Of a DNA stretch of 64,000 bases, positions 8,203 to 16,597 are shown in pieces (the first letter of the stretch is position 1; every line of letters starts with the position of its first letter). The stretch comes from Streptomyces sp. Je 1-332. GTDB taxonomy: Bacteria > Actinomycetota > Actinomycetes > Streptomycetales > Streptomycetaceae. The position numbers were made by a program, and so were the translations under genes. The notes beneath the pieces are model-generated. The model saw nothing but the letters and a program-made list of their open reading frames with translations. It did not search any database and had not been told where the DNA came from. The stretch is from NCBI RefSeq assembly GCF_040730185.1, contig NZ_CP160402.1:3162001-3226000 (forward strand). Reading direction: 5' to 3'.

Positions 8203-9718
8203 CCAACACGGCCCTGTCCTCCGTCGACTTGGCGAGCGTCACGACGATCGCGTCCTCCAGGGCCTTCACCGACGACGGCATGTAGTTGTTCAGAATGATG
8301 CTGAACACCAGCTCACGCCCGCCCGCATCCTTCACGTACCCCGAAAGAGCGGACGCCCCGGTCAACGAACCCGTCTTCGCCCTTACGTTGAGGGCCGCCG
8401 GCGTCCCGCACATCCGGGTGCGCAGGGTACCGCCGACGAACTTGTCCGGGTCGCAGGCCACCGGAAGGGACTTGTACCAGTCGGCGTACCAGGGCTCCCC
8501 CTTCGCCGAGAGCAGCAGCTTGGTCAGCTGGTCGGCGGGGGCGTTGTTCTTGCGCGAGAGGCCGGAGCCGTCGACGTGGCGGAGCTTGCCGGGGTCGACA
8601 CCGGCGGTCTTCAAGTAGCCGCCGATGGCGGCGAGTCCGTCCGGCCAGCTGCCGGGCCGCCCTGTCGCCTCGTACCCCATGGTCTTCGTGAGGTTCTCCG
8701 CGTGCATGTTGTTGGAGAGCTTCATGAAGGGAATCATCAGCTCCTTCAACGGCATGGAGTCGTGCGACGCGAGCCGCCGCGCGCCCTTGGGGGTGGCGGT
8801 TCCGGCCTTGGTGGGCCCGCTCACCCGCACGCCGTGCGCCTTCAGGGCGTCATGGAAGATCGCGGCGGCGTACCCGGTGGGCTCCCACACGGTGATCCAC
8901 TCCTTGGTGGCATCACCTCCCACGGGAACGTTGCCGGTGGCCGTGATCGTGTTGGTCCCATGCTCACGCTCGACGGTGAGCGTGTCCTCGCCGCCGGCGG
9001 GGACGGTCTTGGCGGTGTTTTCGACGTCCACGTAGTCCGTCTTCGGCGTCACCGACACCTTCGGCCTGTCCCCGGCCTTCGCGCCGGGCGAGGCCTCGAC
9101 GATGACCGTGCCCGTGTCGTAGTCGGTGTCCGGGGCGACGCTCAGCGGGGAGATCTGGGCGGCGTAGTACGCGAATTCGTCGTCGCCGGCCCAGGTGTCG
9201 CCGATGCGCCGGTCGTCGAACCGGGTGTCGTCCGCGACGAGACGCCCGGAGACCTTCCGGACACCGGAGTCGGCGACTTTCCCGGCCAGCCGTCCGTAGT
9301 CCTCGGCGAGGGTCGTCGGATCGCCGGTGCCGCGCAGGTACAGGTTTCCGGAGAGGGTGGTGCCGCGCCGCTTGCCGTCGGTGAGCACATCGGTGGTGAA
9401 GCGGTAGTCGGGGCCGAGCTGCTCCATGGCGGCCGTGGACGTCAGGAGCTTGGTGTTGGAGGCGGGCATCAGGCGTCCGCTGGGCAGGTGTTGGTAGAGC
9501 ACGTCACCGGACGCGGCGTCGGCGACGACGACGCTCGCCGTGCCGCCCTCCATCCGGGGATCGCCGAGGATGGTGTCGATGGCCTCGGGCAGGCCGCTGC
9601 GTTCGGCATCCGCCCCGGCGGGCGAGCTGACGGAGAGGGTGGCCGCCGCGACGCCGAGCACGGCGGGCCAGATCCAGTGGCGCATACGGGCGTTGACGCG
9701 TCTCACAGGTCTACTCAT
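8126..9718 (-). CDS. dacB: D-alanyl-D-alanine carboxypeptidase/endopeptidase (PBP4, peptidase S13)
   Basis: A 530-residue exported S13-family penicillin-binding protein that trims or cleaves peptidoglycan cross-links outside the membrane. A signal peptide covers about residues 10-36 (WIWPAVLGVAAATLSVSSPAGADA). The catalytic motifs are intact: SNTK with the nucleophile Ser at about residue 87, SNN in KLSNNMHAEN, and KTG in RAKTGSLTG. The ATG at 9718 (MSRPVRR) is preferred because it leaves a normal signal peptide; an internal ATG at 9685 is also possible. The last 77 bases are antisense to the end of the MFS gene. Symbol by family; it could equally be called dac. Confidence 0.88.
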   Translation of the reverse strand: MSRPVRRVNARMRHWIWPAVLGVAAATLSVSSPAGADAERSGLPEAIDTILGDPRMEGGTASVVVADAASGDVLYQHLPSGRLMPASNTKLLTSTAAMEQLGPDYRFTTDVLTDGKRRGTTLSGNLYLRGTGDPTTLAEDYGRLAGKVADSGVRKVSGRLVADDTRFDDRRIGDTWAGDDEFAYYAAQISPLSVAPDTDYDTGTVIVEASPGAKAGDRPKVSVTPKTDYVDVENTAKTVPAGGEDTLTVEREHGTNTITATGNVPVGGDATKEWITVWEPTGYAAAIFHDALKAHGVRVSGPTKAGTATPKGARRLASHDSMPLKELMIPFMKLSNNMHAENLTKTMGYEATGRPGSWPDGLAAIGGYLKTAGVDPGKLRHVDGSGLSRKNNAPADQLTKLLLSAKGEPWYADWYKSLPVACDPDKFVGGTLRTRMCGTPAALNVRAKTGSLTGASALSGYVKDAGGRELVFSIILNNYMPSSVKALEDAIVVTLAKSTEDRAVLVRPRSERAAEASGDLECSWRKPARC

Positions 9719-9896
9719 GACCCAGCAGCATCCCCGACTCCCCGCCCCCACAACAGCCCCCACTCCGGTCGACTACACCGACACGCCACATCTGCCATCG
9801 CCACCCGGCGCCCAGGGACAGCCGGAGGGGGAGCCCCACCCCGCAGGCAGCCCGAGGCAAGGACCACCCCGCTGATAACAAGCCCCGCGCCCGCCC

Positions 9897-10682
9897 TCAG
9901 TCCGAAGCGTCCAGCTCGCCGCGGCGGCGCGGCAGCAGTGTGGCCAGGAGCAGGATCGCGGGGGCCGGGTCCGAGGGGGTTACGCCGGCCCGGCGGCAGA
10001 CCAGGGCGTCCGGGTCGGCCTGGGACTGCTGGAGGCTGTAGCCCTCGGGGCAGTTGGGGCCGGCGTCGCCCGACTCGCCCTTGGGGCCGCGCTCACCGCG
10101 CGGTCCCGCGGGGCCCGCCGGGCCTTCGGGACCCGCGGCGCCACCCGCACCGTCGGAGCCGCGGGCGCCATCGGCGCCGTTGGTGCCCGGGGGGCCCGCC
10201 GCCCCCGCCGGTCCCTCCGGGCCCCGCTCGCCGGCCGCGCCGTCCTTCCCGGCCGCGCCCTCGCCACCGTCCGCTCCCGGTTCACCGGCCTCCCCCGGCT
10301 CACCCTGGTCCCCCTTGCGGCCGCCGTCCCCCGGCATCCCCTTCTCGCCCGGCTTCCCGTCCTCACCCGGTGAACCCGCGGCGCCGGGCGAACCCGGTAC
10401 CCGCTCCCGGGACACGAGGTCATCGACGGCGTCGGAGGGGTCCGGCGCCGCAGGGGTGTCGCCGTGGGAGCGGACCTGCGCGCGCAGGGTCCGTACATCA
10501 CGGGCCAGGGTGGACACGGCCTCGCCGCGCCGGTCCGCCTCGGTGGCGAGCCGGTCGGCACGGCGGTCACCTGCGTCGATACGGGCCCACAGCAGCGCCG
10601 CGACACCGCAGAGCGCGACCAGCACACACACGAGGAAGACGGTGCGCCAACGGCGGGCCAGGAGTCGCTCGAGCTGGATCAC
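9897..10682 (-). CDS. collagen-like membrane protein, phage-type
   Basis: A 261-residue protein with one N-terminal membrane helix (about 14-33), a short heptad-like helix (about 38-70) and then 38 uninterrupted Gly-X-Y triplets (residues 97-210), ending in a small Cys-containing tail ([22 protein letters not shown]). Gly-X-Y proteins with this layout occur in actinophages and their remnants, where they serve as tail or surface parts; the role here is not known. The ATG overlaps the stop of the upstream small membrane gene (ATGA). The C-terminus [18 protein letters not shown] has a hydrophobic run. Confidence 0.75.
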   Translation of the reverse strand: MIQLERLLARRWRTVFLVCVLVALCGVAALLWARIDAGDRRADRLATEADRRGEAVSTLARDVRTLRAQVRSHGDTPAAPDPSDAVDDLVSRERVPGSPGAAGSPGEDGKPGEKGMPGDGGRKGDQGEPGEAGEPGADGGEGAAGKDGAAGERGPEGPAGAAGPPGTNGADGARGSDGAGGAAGPEGPAGPAGPRGERGPKGESGDAGPNCPEGYSLQQSQADPDALVCRRAGVTPSDPAPAILLLATLLPRRRGELDASD

Positions 10683-10951
10683 GGAGTGCCTCCGAGCCTT
10701 TGGTTGGCGATGAGCAGCCGGGCGATCTCGCTCTGGTCGTGGACGTGCAGAGCGTTCAACTCAGCGAGTTTCGTGTCGCGTTCAGCGACCTGCCGCTCCA
10801 ACCGGTCTCGCTCGGTCTGCAGCTTTTCCGTAAGACTGGAAAAGCCCATGAGCGCGTTCTCACCGCGCTTGCCGAGATAGGCCACCACTGCCGCGCCGAG
10901 AACCCCGAGGCTGGCGAGAAGGGAACCTAAGAGCGTGATGGTGGCATCCAA
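10679..10951 (-). CDS. small phage-like membrane protein with coiled coil
   Basis: A 90-residue protein: one hydrophobic helix ([20 protein letters not shown], about 6-25), the turn GKRGENAL, then an amphipathic Glu/Arg/Leu-rich coiled coil. The layout matches small membrane proteins found in the lysis region of actinobacterial phages. I chose a TTG start at 10951 because GCAGGAGG sits 7-14 bases upstream and the product then begins at the membrane segment; the frame is open further upstream but reads into non-coding sequence near ssrA. It is coupled by ATGA to the collagen-like gene. Function is unproven. Confidence 0.65.
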   Translation of the reverse strand: MDATITLLGSLLASLGVLGAAVVAYLGKRGENALMGFSSLTEKLQTERDRLERQVAERDTKLAELNALHVHDQSEIARLLIANQRLGGTP

Positions 10952-11085
10952 GCGACTGCCTCCTGCACCTTGCGTACTCGGCCGGACTTCCGTGCCGCCC
11001 GGCCGTTCGGGAACCTGCACTCGGTTGCAGTAACGAGTCACATGCCCAGAGGATGTGCCCCAGTGTTCCGTGCCCCGCACACGGA

Positions 11086-11117
11086 AAAAGCCCCCTGGCC
11101 TGGTGGCCAGGAGGCTT
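11086..11117 (-). terminator. rho-independent terminator of ssrA
   Basis: Read on the minus strand, a 7-bp stem CCTGGCC/GGCCAGG with a 4-base loop, extended by AGCC/GGCT pairs, is followed by CTTTTTCC. It lies about 20 bases past the 3' end of tmRNA and fits a terminator for that RNA. Confidence 0.75.
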
Positions 11118-11136
11118 AGACCTCACATGGGAATTG

Positions 11137-11522
11137 TGGAGATGGCGGGAATCGAACCCGCGTCCAACGGTGCAAAAGGAGGGCTTCTCCGAGCGCAGTT
11201 CGCTTCGATTTTCTCGGCCCCGGAGATCTCGCGAACAAGTCTCCGACGGGCCCAGCCACTGTTTGATTTCCCATCGAACCCCGTGACCGGGCTCGATGGT
11301 TTAGTTCCCTAGATTATGCCAGGGTCCGGATCGGGAACACCCCCGGGCTGACACCCATTAAGGGTCCTTCACTCACTGCTAATTAAGCAGCGAGGGCGAA
11401 GGACTGGGAATCGCTCTTGGAATTGGCGATTATTGGTTGCGACATATGGTTTACGAGATCATTGCCGCTTCCTCGGCTCGCTTCCCCTGCTTCGACATCC
11501 GCTGTCGAAACCGATCATCCCC
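11137..11522 (-). ncRNA. ssrA: transfer-messenger RNA (tmRNA)
   Basis: A tmRNA of about 386 bases that rescues stalled ribosomes together with SmpB. The 5' end GGGGATGATCGGTTTCGACA and the 3' T-arm/acceptor GGGTTCGATTCCCGCCATCTCC are clear; GGGGATG pairs with CATCTCC to close the tRNA-like domain. The discriminator A is at 11137 and CCA is not encoded, so it must be added after transcription. The tag reading frame is at 11427-11383. smpB lies just upstream in the same direction, an arrangement known from streptomycetes. A terminator follows at 11086-11117. Confidence 0.95.
11383..11427 (-). other. tmRNA proteolysis tag frame
   Basis: Reading from the resume codon GCC at 11427, the frame gives ANSKSDSQSFALAA and then TAA at 11385-11383. 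The FALAA end is the usual actinobacterial recognition signal for ClpXP/ClpAP-type proteases. Confidence 0.92.
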
Positions 11523-11653
11523 ATGTTGTTTTTTCAATAGCCGCCCCGGCTGTGCGGGGCAGTGCCCATCGTACGTGACCAACGCCCGACGGGGCCAGCC
11601 AATTCCCGCGCGCCCCACCAGGACCCCTCCGGGACCCGCATGGAGCCCCGGGG

Positions 11654-12175
11654 CTAGGCGCTGCGCTGGCGCCGCTTGGCCGCCTCGATGGCGCGGTTCG
11701 TCTCGCGCAGGTCCTGCTTCTCCTTGAGCGTCTGACGCTTGTCGTACTCCTTCTTGCCCTTGGCAAGGGCGATCTCGACCTTGACCCGGCTGTCCTTGAA
11801 GTACAGGGCCAGGGGCACGATCGTGTGACCCGTCTCCTGCGACTTGGACTCCAGCTTGTCGATCTCCGCGCGGTGCAGCAGCAGCTTGCGCTTACGCGTG
11901 GCGGAGTGGTTGGTCCACGTGCCCTGCACGTACTCCGGGACGTGGATGTTGTGCAGCCACGCCTCGCCGTGGTCGATGTGCACGAAGCCGTCCACCAGGG
12001 AGGCCCTGCCCATCCGCAGCGACTTGACCTCGGTGCCCATGAGCACCAGGCCGCACTCGTACGTGTCCAGGATGTGGTAGTCGTGCCGCGCCTTCTTGTT
12101 CTGCGCGACCATCTTCTTGCTGGGGGCCTTCTCGGCGGCCTTGGCAGCCTTGCGCTTTACCTTTTCCTTCGCCAT
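11654..12175 (-). CDS. smpB: SsrA-binding protein SmpB
   Basis: A 173-residue SmpB, the partner that brings tmRNA to stalled ribosomes. Family motifs are present: [47 protein letters not shown] and the C-terminal helix [20 protein letters not shown]. The Lys/Ala-rich N-terminus (about 25 residues) is longer than in many bacteria but usual in streptomycetes. It ends 131 bases before the tmRNA 5' end and starts 18 bases after the S41 protease gene, so the three may be partly co-transcribed. The ATG at 12175 has only a weak ribosome site. Confidence 0.97.
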   Translation of the reverse strand: MAKEKVKRKAAKAAEKAPSKKMVAQNKKARHDYHILDTYECGLVLMGTEVKSLRMGRASLVDGFVHIDHGEAWLHNIHVPEYVQGTWTNHSATRKRKLLLHRAEIDKLESKSQETGHTIVPLALYFKDSRVKVEIALAKGKKEYDKRQTLKEKQDLRETNRAIEAAKRRQRSA

Positions 12176-12193
12176 AGTGCGGCCATTTTCGCA

Positions 12194-13375
12194 CTACGAG
12201 GGGGGTCCGAGGCCAGTCAATACTGTCTCGGCCCGCATCTCGGCGCCGTCCTCGACCTCCAGGTCCGGCGTGATGCCCCTGCCGTCGACCGCCTGCCCCG
12301 AAGGAGTGCGGTAGTGCCCGACCGTCAGTTCGGCGACCGAGCCGTCGGGCAGCCGGCTCGGCATCTGGACCGAGCCCTTGCCGAACGTCTTCGAGCCCAC
12401 CACGACCGCGCGGCCACGGTCCTGCAAGGCGCCCGTGAGGAGTTCGGCCGCGCTCATCGTGCCGCCGTCGACCAGCGCGACCACCGGCTTGGTGGTGTCA
12501 CCGCCCCGCTGGGCGTGCAGGGCCTTCTGCCGACCCCGTACGTCATACGTCGCCACCAGACCGCCGTCCACAAGCCCCGAGGCCGCCGTGACCGCCTCCG
12601 ACACCAGGCCCCCTGAGTTGCCGCGCAGGTCGAGCAAAATCCCGGCGCCCTCGGGCGCCTCACGCACCGCGGACCGCACCCGCTCGCCGGCCCCCTTGGT
12701 GAAGGCCTCGACCTTGATCATGACGGCGCCGCTCGCGAGCTGCGTGACCGTGACGGAGTCCGTGGAGAGGCGGGCCCGGTGCAGTGTCTCGGTCCACGCG
12801 CGCGTGCCCCGCGCCAGGCCGAGCTCGACCGGGGTGCCGGCGCGGGCGCCGCGCAGCAGGGACACGACCTCGGTGACGGGCCGTCCCGCCACGCGCTTGC
12901 CGTCGATGCTCCTGAGCCGATCGCCCTCGCGGATGCCGGCCTGATCGGCGGGGCCGCCGTGCTGGACCCTGGAGACCTCGATGCGCCCGTCCTCCGCACG
13001 CCGCGCCCAGAGACCGACACCGGTGTACGCGCCGTCGAGGGCCTGCTCGAACTCGCGGTACTCCCCGGGGGAGTACACCGAACCCCAGCGGTCGCCGCTG
13101 CGGCTGACGACTTCCTCCGCGGCCTTCTTGCCGGACTTGCCGTCCGCCATCGCCTCGGCCGCCGCGTCGGCGGCCTGGTCGGCGGCGTCACCGGACGAGG
13201 CGACGGAACGGGTGGACGGCGCGGGCGACTTCCGGCCTTCCCCGGAGGCCTCGCTCCAGGACCCCGTGGCCGCGCCGGTGGCGAGCACGCTCGCGAACAC
13301 CAATGTCAGGGCCGCCCCGCGGCGGATACGGCGGGGCCGGGAGAGCAGTTCACACAACCGGTCGGGGCCTGACAT
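12194..13375 (-). CDS. S41-family C-terminal processing peptidase
   Basis: A 393-residue exported serine protease of the CtpA/Prc family. A twin-basic N-terminus and membrane helix (about 22-40, LTLVFASVLATGAATG) act as signal or anchor. A PDZ domain follows (GVGLWARRAEDGRIEVSRV..GPADQAGIREGDRL), then the S41 core. The Ser-Lys dyad is Ser308 in GGTMSAAELL and Lys333 in KTFGKGSVQ, with Gln337. ATG at 13375 (MSGPDRL) is preferred over an upstream in-frame start at 13426. It lies between ftsX and smpB, a conserved streptomycete position; a link to FtsEX-controlled wall hydrolysis is possible but not shown. Confidence 0.92.
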   Translation of the reverse strand: MSGPDRLCELLSRPRRIRRGAALTLVFASVLATGAATGSWSEASGEGRKSPAPSTRSVASSGDAADQAADAAAEAMADGKSGKKAAEEVVSRSGDRWGSVYSPGEYREFEQALDGAYTGVGLWARRAEDGRIEVSRVQHGGPADQAGIREGDRLRSIDGKRVAGRPVTEVVSLLRGARAGTPVELGLARGTRAWTETLHRARLSTDSVTVTQLASGAVMIKVEAFTKGAGERVRSAVREAPEGAGILLDLRGNSGGLVSEAVTAASGLVDGGLVATYDVRGRQKALHAQRGGDTTKPVVALVDGGTMSAAELLTGALQDRGRAVVVGSKTFGKGSVQMPSRLPDGSVAELTVGHYRTPSGQAVDGRGITPDLEVEDGAEMRAETVLTGLGPPS

Positions 13376-13453
13376 GCCGGTGAGTCTAGGACAACGAAGG
13401 GCGCCGCACGGCCGGTTGAACCGCACAGCGCCCTTCGGAACAGGCGGGTCTTG

Positions 13454-14371
13454 TCACACCTTGAGGTACTTGCGCAACGCGAAGAACGCCGCAAGCGCGG
13501 GCATCAGCAGACCGATGGCGAGCACCAGCGGCAGCTTGGTCAACACCGCGTCCCACCCGATGAAGTCGATGAGATTCATCTTCTCGGAGAGCGCGAGGCC
13601 GTGGTCGATGAGGAAGTACCGCCCCACGAGAAGCATCCCGCAGGCGAGAGCGCCACCGATGAGCCCGGCGACGGCGGCCTCCATGATGAACGGCATCTGG
13701 ATGTAGAAGCTGGACGCGCCGACGAGCCGCATGATGCCGGTTTCACGTCTGCGGCTGAACGCCGATACGCGCACGGTGTTGACGATCAGCATCAGCGCGA
13801 CGACGAGCATCAGCGCCATCACCGCGAGCGCCGCCCAGTTCATGCCGTTGAGCAGCTCGAAGAGGCTGTCCAGAGTGTCCTTCTGGTCCTCCACGGACTG
13901 CACGCCGTCACGCCCGGAGAAGGCGGTGGCGACGACCTGGTACTTCTCCGGGTCCTTCAGCTTGACGCGGTACGACTCCTGCATCTGGTCCGGCGTGAGG
14001 GAGCTGGACAGCGGGGAGTCGCCGAACTGCTCCTTGTAGTGCTTGTACGCCTGGTCGGCCGATTCGTACTGCACCGTGTCGACGACGGGCATCTTCTTCA
14101 GATCGGTCTTGATCTGGTCCTTCTGCTCGTTCGTCACCGCGCCCTTGGCGCACTTGGGGTCCTGCTCCGCGTCCCCCTTGTTGCAGAGGTAGATCGAGAC
14201 GTTGACCTTGTCGTACCAGTAGCCCTTCATCGTGCTCACCTGGTCACGCATGAGCAGCGAGCCGCCGAACAGAGCGAGCGAGAGCGCTACGGAGACGATG
14301 ACCGCGAAGGTCATCGTGAGATTACGGCGGAGACCGACGCCGATCTCCGACAGGACGAACTGGGCGCGCAT
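13454..14371 (-). CDS. ftsX: cell-division protein FtsX
   Basis: A 305-residue membrane subunit of the FtsEX complex, which transmits ATP binding in FtsE to wall hydrolases outside. One helix at about 20-42 is followed by a large outside domain (about 45-170, with two Cys at YLCNKGDAEQDPKCAKG) and three C-terminal helices ending FALRKYLKV. This is the standard four-helix FtsX plan. AAAGGGAG lies upstream of the ATG at 14371. It follows ftsE with a 43-base gap. Confidence 0.97.
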   Translation of the reverse strand: MRAQFVLSEIGVGLRRNLTMTFAVIVSVALSLALFGGSLLMRDQVSTMKGYWYDKVNVSIYLCNKGDAEQDPKCAKGAVTNEQKDQIKTDLKKMPVVDTVQYESADQAYKHYKEQFGDSPLSSSLTPDQMQESYRVKLKDPEKYQVVATAFSGRDGVQSVEDQKDTLDSLFELLNGMNWAALAVMALMLVVALMLIVNTVRVSAFSRRRETGIMRLVGASSFYIQMPFIMEAAVAGLIGGALACGMLLVGRYFLIDHGLALSEKMNLIDFIGWDAVLTKLPLVLAIGLLMPALAAFFALRKYLKV

Positions 14372-14414
14372 GGCTCCCTTTCAGTGGATCAGTGCGATGG
14401 ATCAGTACGGGTCG

Positions 14415-15104
14415 TCAGTGCTGGTAGCCGTAGACGCCGCGCGACTGGTCGCGGACGAGACGGCCCTTCTCCAGCTCGATGACCCGCTTGCGCATCTGGT
14501 CCACGATCTGCTGGTCGTGGGTCGCCATGACGACGGTCGTGCCGGTCCGGTTGATCCGGTCGAGCAGCTTCATGATGCCGACCGACGTCTGCGGGTCGAG
14601 GTTGCCGGTCGGCTCGTCGGCGATGAGGAGCTTCGGCCGGTTGACGAAGGCGCGTGCGATCGCCACCCGCTGCTGCTCACCACCGGAGAGCTCGCCGGGC
14701 ATCCGGTCCTCCTTGCCGCCGAGTCCGACGAGGTCGAGGACCTGGGGCACGGACTTGCGGATCTCGCCGCGGGACTTGCCGATGACTTCCTGCGCGAAGG
14801 CGACGTTCTCGCCCACGGTCTTGTTCGGAAGGAGGCGGAAGTCCTGGAAGACGGTGCCCAACTGGCGCCGCATGTGGGGCACCTTGAAGTTGGAGAGGCG
14901 CGCGAGGTCCTTGCCGAGGACGTGCACCTGGCCGTGGCTGGTGCGCTCCTCGCGCAGGACCAACCGCAGGAAGGTGGACTTTCCGGAGCCGGAGGAGCCC
15001 ACCAGGAAGACGAACTCGCCCTTCTCGATCTCCAGGGAGACATCCCGGAGGGCGGGCCGGGTCTGCTTGGGGTAGGCCTTGGAGACGTTGTCGAATCGGA
15101 TCAC
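14415..15104 (-). CDS. ftsE: cell-division ATP-binding protein FtsE
   Basis: A 229-residue ABC ATPase, partner of FtsX. Walker A is GSSGSGKST (residues 36-44), the signature is LSGGEQQR, Walker B is [12 protein letters not shown], and the switch His is in MATHDQQI. The start is GTG at 15104. It is the first gene of the ftsE-ftsX-S41-smpB-ssrA run, all on the minus strand. A candidate promoter lies about 100 bases upstream. Confidence 0.97.
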   Translation of the reverse strand: MIRFDNVSKAYPKQTRPALRDVSLEIEKGEFVFLVGSSGSGKSTFLRLVLREERTSHGQVHVLGKDLARLSNFKVPHMRRQLGTVFQDFRLLPNKTVGENVAFAQEVIGKSRGEIRKSVPQVLDLVGLGGKEDRMPGELSGGEQQRVAIARAFVNRPKLLIADEPTGNLDPQTSVGIMKLLDRINRTGTTVVMATHDQQIVDQMRKRVIELEKGRLVRDQSRGVYGYQH

Positions 15105-15200
15105 GGATGCACCACGGGTCGCCGGGGGTAGGTGAGCGTGACCATACGCGAAGCCGGTACGCGAGCGCAGTCAGCGTCCTGAGTTGCGCGAATTGTCGCG

Positions 15201-15229
15201 GATATACCACGGAACGTAACAGTCTGAAA
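15201..15229 (-). promoter_or_regulatory. candidate promoter of ftsEX
   Basis: On the minus strand TTTCAG (15229-15224) and TATATC (15206-15201) are separated by 17 bases, an acceptable sigma-HrdB-type layout, about 97 bases upstream of the ftsE start. Based on pattern only. Confidence 0.35.
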
Positions 15230-15344
15230 CCGGCGAGGACAGGCGGGCCGCGCCGAAATTCGTGGAAGCTGGCACAGTGGTAGGGGGAACGGTTGGGTTC
15301 CCTCCAGCGTTGGGCAGGCTGTAACTGTGCGGGAGGAGGAGCGC

Positions 15345-15536
15345 ATGACCCATGACAGGTTGGTGTGCGCGAACTGCGCGGGGCCCGTGAGTGAAGGCCG
15401 CTGCCCCGTCTGCCGGGCCAGCCGCGAGCGCCTGCAGCAGGAGGGACCGTTCGGCGGTCTCAGCCCTGCGGCCCTGATAGGGGTGCTTGTCGTGCTGATC
15501 GCGGCGGTGGCTCTGCTGGCGCACCAGACCGCTTAG
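15345..15536 (+). CDS. small zinc-ribbon membrane protein
   Basis: A 63-residue protein with two CxxC knuckles (CANC and CPVC, about residues 8-25), a linker, and one C-terminal membrane helix (ALIGVLVVLIAAVALLAHQ). The paired CxxC motifs suggest one bound zinc ion on the cytoplasmic face. GGGAGGAGGAG directly precedes the ATG at 15345, which makes the start convincing. It is divergent from ftsE and followed by a strong terminator. No function is known to me. Confidence 0.8.
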   Translation: MTHDRLVCANCAGPVSEGRCPVCRASRERLQQEGPFGGLSPAALIGVLVVLIAAVALLAHQTA

Positions 15537-15565
15537 CGCGCCAGAAGGCGCGTCCCAGAACGCCC

Positions 15566-15600
15566 AGAAGGGCCCGGAGCTGGCTGCTCCGGGCCCTTCT
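15566..15600. terminator. strong bidirectional terminator hairpin
   Basis: A perfect 15-bp inverted repeat (15566-15580 with 15586-15600, AGAAGGGCCCGGAGC and its complement) around a 5-base loop lies between the convergent small zinc-ribbon gene and the LAETG surface-protein gene. The ends give short T/A-containing flanks on both strands. Confidence 0.85.
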
Positions 15601-15651
15601 GTCATGTCATGCGCCACGCACGGTCCCGTACGCGGATGCCGTCGCCCTGGA

Positions 15652-16326
15652 TCAGGCGGCCGCGCCGCGGTTGCCGACGAAGCGCGGCAGGATGCGGAAG
15701 CCGATACCGCCGGCGATCATCGTCGCGGCGCCGATCAGCAGGAACGTGGTCTCGGCGGCGCCCGTCTCGGCGAGCTCGCCCTTGTCGGCCTGGTCACCCT
15801 GCTCGACCGGGGCGGAACCCGTGTCGGTCAGGCTGTCCTTGCCCTTGCCCTGCTCGACGGGGTTGGAGCCGCCGTCGGGGTTGTTGTCGTTGCCACCGGT
15901 GCCGCTGCCACCGGTGCCGTTGCCGTTACCGGGGTCGCTCGGGTCCTCGGTGGGCGTACCCGGGTCCGTCGGGTCCTCGGTGGGCTCCGTGGGCTCCTCG
16001 GTGGGCTCCGTGGGCTCCTCCGTGGGCTCGGTCGGCTCCTCCGTGGGCTCGGTCGGCTCCGGGTCCTCGGTGGGCTCGGTCGGGTCCGGGTCCTCGGGGA
16101 TGCCCGTCGGCTCGGTGGGACCGGCGGTCGGCTCGTCGTCGTCCTCGCCGATGCCGACGTCGACACCGATGCCGTCCTCGTCGGCGCTGGCGCTGGCGCT
16201 CGCGCCGCCGAGGTCGACACCCACGTCGAGGGCCGAGGCGGCACCGGCGGCGGTCAGCGAAGCGCCGGCGGCGATCACCGCACCGGCCGCTATTCGCGCT
16301 ACGCGGATCCGCGTCTTCTTGGTCAT
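15652..16326 (-). CDS. LAETG-type sortase-anchored surface protein
   Basis: A 224-residue exported protein. The signal peptide is at residues 1-33 (MTKKTRIRVARIAAGAVIAAG...). The mature part has an acidic Asp/Glu region, a Pro-Thr-Glu tract built from EPTEPTEE-like repeats (a flexible wall-spanning stalk), a Gly/Asn-rich part, and a C-terminal sorting signal: LAETG, a hydrophobic helix and a short Arg-containing tail. LAXTG is the motif of class E sortases in Streptomyces (established). No catalytic domain is visible. ATG at 16326 is chosen because it begins a normal signal peptide. Confidence 0.8.
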   Translation of the reverse strand: MTKKTRIRVARIAAGAVIAAGASLTAAGAASALDVGVDLGGASASASADEDGIGVDVGIGEDDDEPTAGPTEPTGIPEDPDPTEPTEDPEPTEPTEEPTEPTEEPTEPTEEPTEPTEDPTDPGTPTEDPSDPGNGNGTGGSGTGGNDNNPDGGSNPVEQGKGKDSLTDTGSAPVEQGDQADKGELAETGAAETTFLLIGAATMIAGGIGFRILPRFVGNRGAAA

Positions 16327-16546
16327 CTGGCTGCTACCCCCAGTAGCTGAATCGTCAGTGAGGCAGCGTCCGGGACTGCGTTCGTCAGGAGCGCTGCTGT
16401 CCGCCCCCACAGATCACACGCGCCCCAGAGATACGCATGCCGCTCGCTAGCCTTTCCAGTTTCCCCAGACACGTCAAGGTCGTTGCGTACGCGATGTCTG
16501 AAATAGCAGCAGTTGACCGGCCTACGGAGATGTGACTGTGACGTAA

Positions 16547-16581
16547 AAGGCAACTGCCGCCTCATGGGCGGCAGTTGCCTT
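16547..16581 (-). terminator. terminator of prfB
   Basis: A perfect 15-bp stem (16547-16561 with 16567-16581, arms AAGGCAACTGCCGCC and complement) with a 5-base loop, followed on the minus strand by TTTTACG. It begins 17 bases after the prfB stop. Confidence 0.85.
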
Positions 16582-16597
16582 GTCGATAAAGCGGCGC

